DNA from: Nitrospirota bacterium
GTDB lineage: Bacteria > Nitrospirota > Thermodesulfovibrionia > Thermodesulfovibrionales > UBA6898
Assembly: GCA_029858145.1 (NCBI GenBank)
Contig: JAOUFP010000007.1
Span: 1-17,743 of the forward strand
Direction of reading: 5' to 3'
Length of the DNA stretch: 17,743 nt
The notes beneath the pieces are model-generated. The model had not been told where the DNA came from, searched no databases, and worked only from the letters and a program-made list of their open reading frames with translations. The translations under genes and the position numbers were made by a program. Each line of letters opens with the position of its first letter. Position 1 is the first letter of the stretch. Positions 14,034 to 17,743 of the stretch are shown piece by piece.

Positions 14034-16036
14034 CCCGGAAAAATCTAAATTTTATTTCCATGATACAGATAGGCTGTTTGCTGCTTCTCTTTTTACTCCT
14101 TTTACCGTCAGATTCCTCTGCGAAAGAAATTATCTACACGATTCAGACAGGCAGTTTTACCAGCGTTGAAAACGCCGGGAAACAATATGAAGCTCTGAAG
14201 CAGGAAGTGGACAGCTATGCATCTCACGATCTCAGGATAGAAAAAAGTGACTCTTATTACCAGGTAAGAATCGGCAAATTTAAGGATCGTGCCGCTGCAG
14301 ATGCCGCGCTCAATAATTTTTTGCATAAATTCCCGCATGCGTTCATTCTGAAAACATACCTGCGTGATGAAAACATTGTCAAAACATACGGGAACAGCGA
14401 TTCATCGGACAGAGAGGAAAAAATTGCCGTCGCAGAAGAAAAAGACGCCGAATCTCATGAATTGATGCCTCAAGAAGGCGAACAGGTTGTTCAGATAGAT
14501 ATCGACACCGCTTCCCCGGAAAGTAATGCCGGGAGACTCGTCAGGGAAGGCAAATATGATGAAGCTGCAGAAATTTACAGGAAGGGCATTGCCGAGGCCC
14601 TTGACTCGAAAGAAAAGGCGATACTCCACAAGGAATTGGGAGATCTCTTTGTAGCCAAGGAAGATTTCAAGAGTGCCGGAGAGGAATTTATCAAAGCACT
14701 TTCGCTCAGCCGGGACTTTTCGGAGCCGGAAAGACTCCAGATGGCCATCATCATGTCCTGGGGTGGCAGGATTGAAGAGGCCATCGATGAACTGAGATTG
14801 CTGTTAAAAGAGAACGATAAAAATATCGATGCCAGAATTCACCTCGCCAGGTGTTTATCCTGGTCCGGAAAACTGGATGAAGCACTGGAAGAGACGGAAA
14901 AAGTCATCAGTGAGTCACCCGACAATAAGGATGCCTTACTGGTAAAAGCCAGCGCCCTCAGCTGGAAGGGTGATCATAAAACGGCCATTCCCCTTTACAG
15001 ATCGATTCTTGAAAAGGGTGAAGATTTCGACACCCGCCTTGGTTTGGCCTACGCACTCCTGTCGAGTGGAGACAGGAAAGGTGCAAAGGAAAACGCCAAA
15101 CTCCTGAGGCCGGAATATCCATACCAGGACCGCGAACTGGAAAAATTACTTGTTGCGATAAACAGGGAAACGAGATCGGGTTTAGAAATAGGCTACAGTT
15201 ATTACAACGATACCGATGATAATATCGTAAACAGATATTTCGTTGCTTATGATTCCTGGATAGGCAACTGGAAGATAAAGCTCAATTACAGACATACGCA
15301 TGCAGATGACAGGCAGCGTGAGGAGAAGGCAGATGAATTGCTTATGCACGCGTATACAAGGGTAACCGATTCCCTGGGCATTGGCGGCGGATTAGGGGTA
15401 TCTCTGCTGGGAAACGGTGATTCAACGAGTTTTGCATCAGGGTATATAAATGCAGAACGCAATTTTTTAAATGGCGCGATAGGAGCGAGGATTTCCAGAG
15501 AGGTTTTTACGGAAACCGCGGAGATTATTGAAAACAGGATAAGGGCGACAAATACGCTTCTGTATATAACACAGAACCTGAGCGAGAGGCTTTCTTTATA
15601 CGCAAGTTACAGCTATAAGGATTACTCTGATGACAACAATTCAAACGATCTGCTGTTTGTCCCCAAATACATAATTTACACAGGAAATCCTAAAGTTGCT
15701 TTAGGCTACCGGTTCAGATATCTGGATTTTAACAGGCAAAGCGGAGGTGGTTATTTCGATCCCTGCAATTACTTTTCCCATCAGCTTTTTATTTCCCTGT
15801 CCTACGAGAAGGGAAAGCTCTATGGTTTCATTGAACCCTATGTGGGCCACCAGTCATTCACAAGGAATGGTGCTAAGGACAGCGATTATTATTCCGGTGG
15901 CAGCGGTTTAATAGGGATTAAAATTACGGAAGACATTTCATTTGAGGCAAATGGAGAAGCAGGTGATTATGCTTCCGCGACAGCTGCCGGATTTGAATAT
16001 TATTTAATCGGCGGCCGACTCGTTATAAAATTCTGA
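14030..16036 (+). CDS. SPOR-TPR-beta-barrel outer-membrane protein, probable polysaccharide export porin
   Basis: A 668-residue protein. A Sec signal peptide ends near Ala31 (SDSSA/KEI). Residues about 34-110 form a SPOR domain (YTIQTGSFTS, YYQVRIGKF), a fold that binds denuded peptidoglycan. After an acidic linker (about 120-165), four to five TPRs span about 166-372, for example GRIEEAIDELRLLLKENDKN and GKLDEALEETEKVISESP. From about 384 to the end come alternating amphipathic strands with many Tyr and Gly and a terminal Phe (GGRLVIKF), as in outer-membrane barrels. GGGYFDPCNYFS resembles a segment of the BcsC barrel. TPR plus barrel is the layout of PgaA and BcsC, which guide the polymer out through the outer membrane. 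The ATG overlaps the previous TGA and follows AGGAG at seven bases. Confidence 0.85.
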   Translation: MTRKNLNFISMIQIGCLLLLFLLLLPSDSSAKEIIYTIQTGSFTSVENAGKQYEALKQEVDSYASHDLRIEKSDSYYQVRIGKFKDRAAADAALNNFLHKFPHAFILKTYLRDENIVKTYGNSDSSDREEKIAVAEEKDAESHELMPQEGEQVVQIDIDTASPESNAGRLVREGKYDEAAEIYRKGIAEALDSKEKAILHKELGDLFVAKEDFKSAGEEFIKALSLSRDFSEPERLQMAIIMSWGGRIEEAIDELRLLLKENDKNIDARIHLARCLSWSGKLDEALEETEKVISESPDNKDALLVKASALSWKGDHKTAIPLYRSILEKGEDFDTRLGLAYALLSSGDRKGAKENAKLLRPEYPYQDRELEKLLVAINRETRSGLEIGYSYYNDTDDNIVNRYFVAYDSWIGNWKIKLNYRHTHADDRQREEKADELLMHAYTRVTDSLGIGGGLGVSLLGNGDSTSFASGYINAERNFLNGAIGARISREVFTETAEIIENRIRATNTLLYITQNLSERLSLYASYSYKDYSDDNNSNDLLFVPKYIIYTGNPKVALGYRFRYLDFNRQSGGGYFDPCNYFSHQLFISLSYEKGKLYGFIEPYVGHQSFTRNGAKDSDYYSGGSGLIGIKITEDISFEANGEAGDYASATAAGFEYYLIGGRLVIKF

Positions 16037-16151
16037 ATTAAAATCAAACCTGCCTGTGCAGAAAAGACAGACCAACTTAATGACAGGAATCAGCCAGTCG
16101 AGAGTTGCGGGAAGTATTCCGAAATTCTTCTGCAATCTGAATGGCCGAAAT
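16037..16151. other. Spacer after the exopolysaccharide operon
   Basis: No gene seen. No convincing intrinsic terminator follows the operon: a small CTGCCTGTGCAG element near 16050 has no T tract, so termination may be factor-dependent. Confidence 0.3.
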
Positions 16152-16181
16152 TTGACCAAATTCCGGAATATCTTCTAAAAT
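16152..16181 (+). promoter_or_regulatory. Promoter of tRNA-Leu
   Basis: TTGACC (16152-16157), an 18-base spacer and TAAAAT (16176-16181). Each box matches consensus at five of six positions. The tRNA begins seven bases after the -10 box, so the 5' leader must be very short. Confidence 0.6.
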
Positions 16182-16188
16182 CAATCAC

Positions 16189-16273
16189 GCGAGAGTGGCG
16201 GAACTGGCAGACGCGCTGGACTTAGGATCCAGTGGGGTAACTCGTAGGGGTTCAACTCCCCTCTCTCGCACCA
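16189..16273 (+). tRNA. tRNA-Leu (anticodon TAG)
   Basis: A type II tRNA of 85 bases. Acceptor arms are GCGAGAG (16189-16195) and CTCTCGC (16263-16269). The anticodon stem CTGGA/TCCAG encloses loop CTTAGGA (TAG). A long variable arm (TGGGGTAACTCGTA) and T loop TTCAACT follow. The discriminator is A and the CCA end is encoded. Confidence 0.95.
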
Positions 16274-16471
16274 TCTTATACATCAAATCAAAGCCTCTCG
16301 CCAATTTGACGGAAAAACCAAAACATTTAATTATCTTTACCGGAAATCGCTGTTTTCTCTGACAGATCAGTGGCAGATGAAGGTCATTTTCTGCAGTTTA
16401 CTTCTGCGTCGGAATTAACAGATTAAGAAAGTGTTGTTAAGGCGCTGTTTTAAAAAACGGTAATACAAAAA

Positions 16472-16999
16472 TTATTTTTCTATATCCCTCCCACCGTCGC
16501 CCTGAAGCATTCTTTCAACCGAGGGGACCAGCCTTATAAAGATGACCACCTTGTCTCCTCTCACCACATAATTCGCGTCAAGCACGTCATCAACACCATA
16601 AGTGAAGGGAGCATACAAGGGCCTCAACTCATACCCAACGATGCCGCCATCATGGCCGATGATCTTTCGCAACTGGGTGCGGCTGAATGACGCGTTACAC
16701 TGCAAGAAATTCTCTGCCTCTGCAAAAGCCGTCGCTGCGTCCATCCCCTTCTTTTCCCTGTATTTAAATTCCGGGGCATAGGGCTCGAAAAGGTAATTAT
16801 CATCCTCTTTATCAAGGAGAACAATTGTTTCAAGGTCATTCAGGAAGTTGCATCCGTAGAATATGACTCTGTATTTCCCCGTTACTTCAGAATGCTGTGC
16901 CCCTTGCGTATCGAGACGGATTCCAGGCACACAGGAGATACTCAATGATGCCAAAAGCAGGAAAAAAACATTACAAGCGGTTTTGACGTTCTTTAGCAT
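16472..16999 (-). CDS. Unrecognised lipoprotein
   Basis: A 175-residue protein. A basic N-terminus and a hydrophobic stretch lead to LSISC with Cys23; the serine at -3 makes the lipobox slightly atypical. The mature part has further cysteines in FYGCNF and LQCNASF that could form a disulfide, then a segment GYELRPLYAPFTYGVDDVLD followed by predicted beta strands (KVVIFIRLVPSVERM). I do not recognise a characterised family; a periplasmic or outer-membrane location is inferred from the signal. The ATG at 16999 has AGAGG six bases upstream and is preferred over a GTG nine codons earlier. The gene stands alone, divergent from the small cysteine protein, and no clear terminator follows. Confidence 0.75.
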   Translation of the reverse strand: MLKNVKTACNVFFLLLASLSISCVPGIRLDTQGAQHSEVTGKYRVIFYGCNFLNDLETIVLLDKEDDNYLFEPYAPEFKYREKKGMDAATAFAEAENFLQCNASFSRTQLRKIIGHDGGIVGYELRPLYAPFTYGVDDVLDANYVVRGDKVVIFIRLVPSVERMLQGDGGRDIEK

Positions 17000-17016
17000 T
17001 GCAACCTCTTGTTTAA

Positions 17017-17045
17017 AGTATATCACTTATGAAACGCGTTGAGAA
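17017..17045 (-). promoter_or_regulatory. Promoter of the lipoprotein gene
   Basis: Minus strand: TTCTCA (17045-17040), a 17-base spacer and TATACT (17022-17017). The -10 matches at five of six, the -35 at four of six. It lies 17 bases before the ATG. Confidence 0.5.
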
Positions 17046-17166
17046 CAGACGTTTCACAAGAGAGCGCTCCGGAAAAAAGTCCCTGTTGATAAAGAACAAT
17101 TTTCTTTTTCAGTGGCTTGCAGAATTACCTGAATTATGATTTTATTTAATAGATGCATAATATGCC

Positions 17167-17197
17167 TTGCAAAATCTAAAATTACAGTTATTATATT
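17167..17197 (+). promoter_or_regulatory. Possible promoter of the small cysteine protein gene
   Basis: TTGCAA (17167-17172), a 19-base spacer and TATATT (17192-17197). The spacing is long, so this is a weak call. Confidence 0.3.
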
Positions 17198-17225
17198 ACA
17201 TGCACGAAATTAAGGGCGAGGTCTG

Positions 17226-17432
17226 ATGTCTTTCAGATGCAAATACATGGAAGGTTGTCCGATGTACAATTATCTTACCACTGCGGTAAGGATTATACAG
17301 CTGCAGCCTTATGTTAAAGAATACTGCTTAAGCGAAGACCATTACGAGGAGTGCGCGAGATATAAAATGAGGGCGGAGGGGAAAATTCCCCCTGATAATC
17401 TCCTTCCAAATGGAACGGTCCTGAAGGCTTAG
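17226..17432 (+). CDS. Small four-cysteine protein of unknown function
   Basis: A 68-residue protein with Cys5, Cys11, Cys34 and Cys43 in the pattern C-x5-C, x22, C-x8-C. The blocks CKYMEGCPMY, EYCLSEDHYEECARYKM and GKIPPDNLLPNG recall a family of short uncharacterised proteins from anaerobic Gram-negatives. Four cysteines suit a zinc or iron-sulfur site, but the ligand is unknown. No signal peptide, so it is probably cytoplasmic. GAGG lies four bases before the ATG, close but usable. Its TAG stop overlaps the stop of the convergent HNH gene. Confidence 0.75.
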   Translation: MSFRCKYMEGCPMYNYLTTAVRIIQLQPYVKEYCLSEDHYEECARYKMRAEGKIPPDNLLPNGTVLKA

Positions 17433-17734
17433 TCCTCGGAAGATCTTATCCGCTCAAGGTATTCCTCCCATTCGGAAGGGAGCATATGTTTCTTCCTGCT
17501 ATTGCATTCCTTGCATGCGGCAACAATATTCCCTTTTGTCGATTTCCCGCCCCTTATCAGGGGAACGATATGGTCCATGGTAAGGTCTTTCGGCAAAAAC
17601 TTTTCCCCGCAATAATAACAGCGGCCTTCTGAGAGCCTTCGCTTCCACCACTGGGACTTCCTGATTTCCCTCGACCTGGCACGTTCCCGTTTCAGGTCTT
17701 CATCGCTCACATATGAGATATAAAAATGATCCAT
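17429..17734 (-). CDS. Stand-alone HNH endonuclease domain protein
   Basis: A 101-residue protein. A basic N-terminal helix (about 12-34, KRERARSREIRKSQWWKRR) precedes an HNH core: zinc pair Cys39/Cys42 (CYYCG), catalytic DHIVP with His55, GGKSTKGN with Asn69, and second zinc pair Cys74/Cys77 followed by NSRKK. HNH proteins of this McrA-like type nick or cut DNA using one metal ion. Free-standing small copies are common, and many have no known role (restriction, phage packaging or repair). No methylase, terminase or integrase is visible nearby, but the window ends here. An in-frame TAA lies two codons upstream of the ATG at 17734, which fixes the start; the ribosome site is weak. Confidence 0.88.
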   Translation of the reverse strand: MDHFYISYVSDEDLKRERARSREIRKSQWWKRRLSEGRCYYCGEKFLPKDLTMDHIVPLIRGGKSTKGNIVAACKECNSRKKHMLPSEWEEYLERIRSSED

Positions 17735-17743
17735 GTCTTAGCG

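Noticed and set aside
16306..16334. Promoter-like TTGACG with AATTAT after 17 bases on the plus strand
   Set aside because: No gene lies downstream on that strand before the convergent lipoprotein gene; the -10 match is poor.
16624..16839. Minus-strand 71-codon open frame
   Set aside because: It lies wholly inside the lipoprotein gene in another frame and shows no protein-like features.

Overview
The window reads as chromosomal DNA of a Gram-negative, probably free-living and probably anaerobic or microaerophilic bacterium. Signs of an outer membrane are two lipoprotein-type signal peptides, a SPOR/TPR/beta-barrel protein and a Tat-exported enzyme. The mid-40s GC feel, free use of AGG/AGA arginine codons, the small cysteine-rich proteins and the PAS-kinase style suggest Nitrospirota (Thermodesulfovibrionia-like) or a deltaproteobacterial lineage. 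That placement is inference; no rRNA or universal marker gene is present.

Layout. The left edge (1-431, minus) holds the 5' part of an 8-amino-7-oxononanoate synthase gene (bioF). Next come a divergent pair, a 27-residue lysine-rich peptide gene (minus, with perfect Shine-Dalgarno and a strong terminator) and an 8-cysteine zinc-ribbon protein (plus). A minus-strand cluster follows: a tandem universal stress protein translationally coupled to a Ca2+/cation antiporter, preceded by an HU-type DNA-binding protein with its own promoter and terminator. On the plus strand are a CYTH phosphohydrolase/cyclase-fold protein, a TPR lipoprotein, tRNA-Pro(TGG) and an orphan PAS-PAS hybrid histidine kinase with a C-terminal receiver.

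The main region is 8189-16036, five tightly packed plus-strand genes (4-base overlaps or 1-10 base gaps). They encode a membrane-anchored HEAT-repeat protein, a processive family 2 glycosyltransferase of the PgaC/IcaA/BcsA type, an unusual TPR-glycoside hydrolase fusion, a Tat-exported polysaccharide deacetylase with PgaB/IcaB-like motifs, and a SPOR-TPR-beta-barrel protein that looks like an outer-membrane polysaccharide porin. Together they form a plausible complete synthase-dependent exopolysaccharide system: polymerise and extrude across the inner membrane, deacetylate and trim, then export through a TPR/porin subunit. It differs from the described pga, bcs, alg and pel layouts. It has no PilZ domain, BcsB or PgaD homologue that I can see, a HEAT protein in the first position, a hydrolase with no signal peptide, and a porin that carries a peptidoglycan-binding SPOR domain.

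The right edge carries tRNA-Leu(TAG), an unrecognised lipoprotein (minus), a 68-residue four-cysteine protein (plus) and a stand-alone HNH endonuclease (minus) whose stop codon overlaps that of its neighbour. I saw no CRISPR array, insertion sequence, integrase or phage gene.
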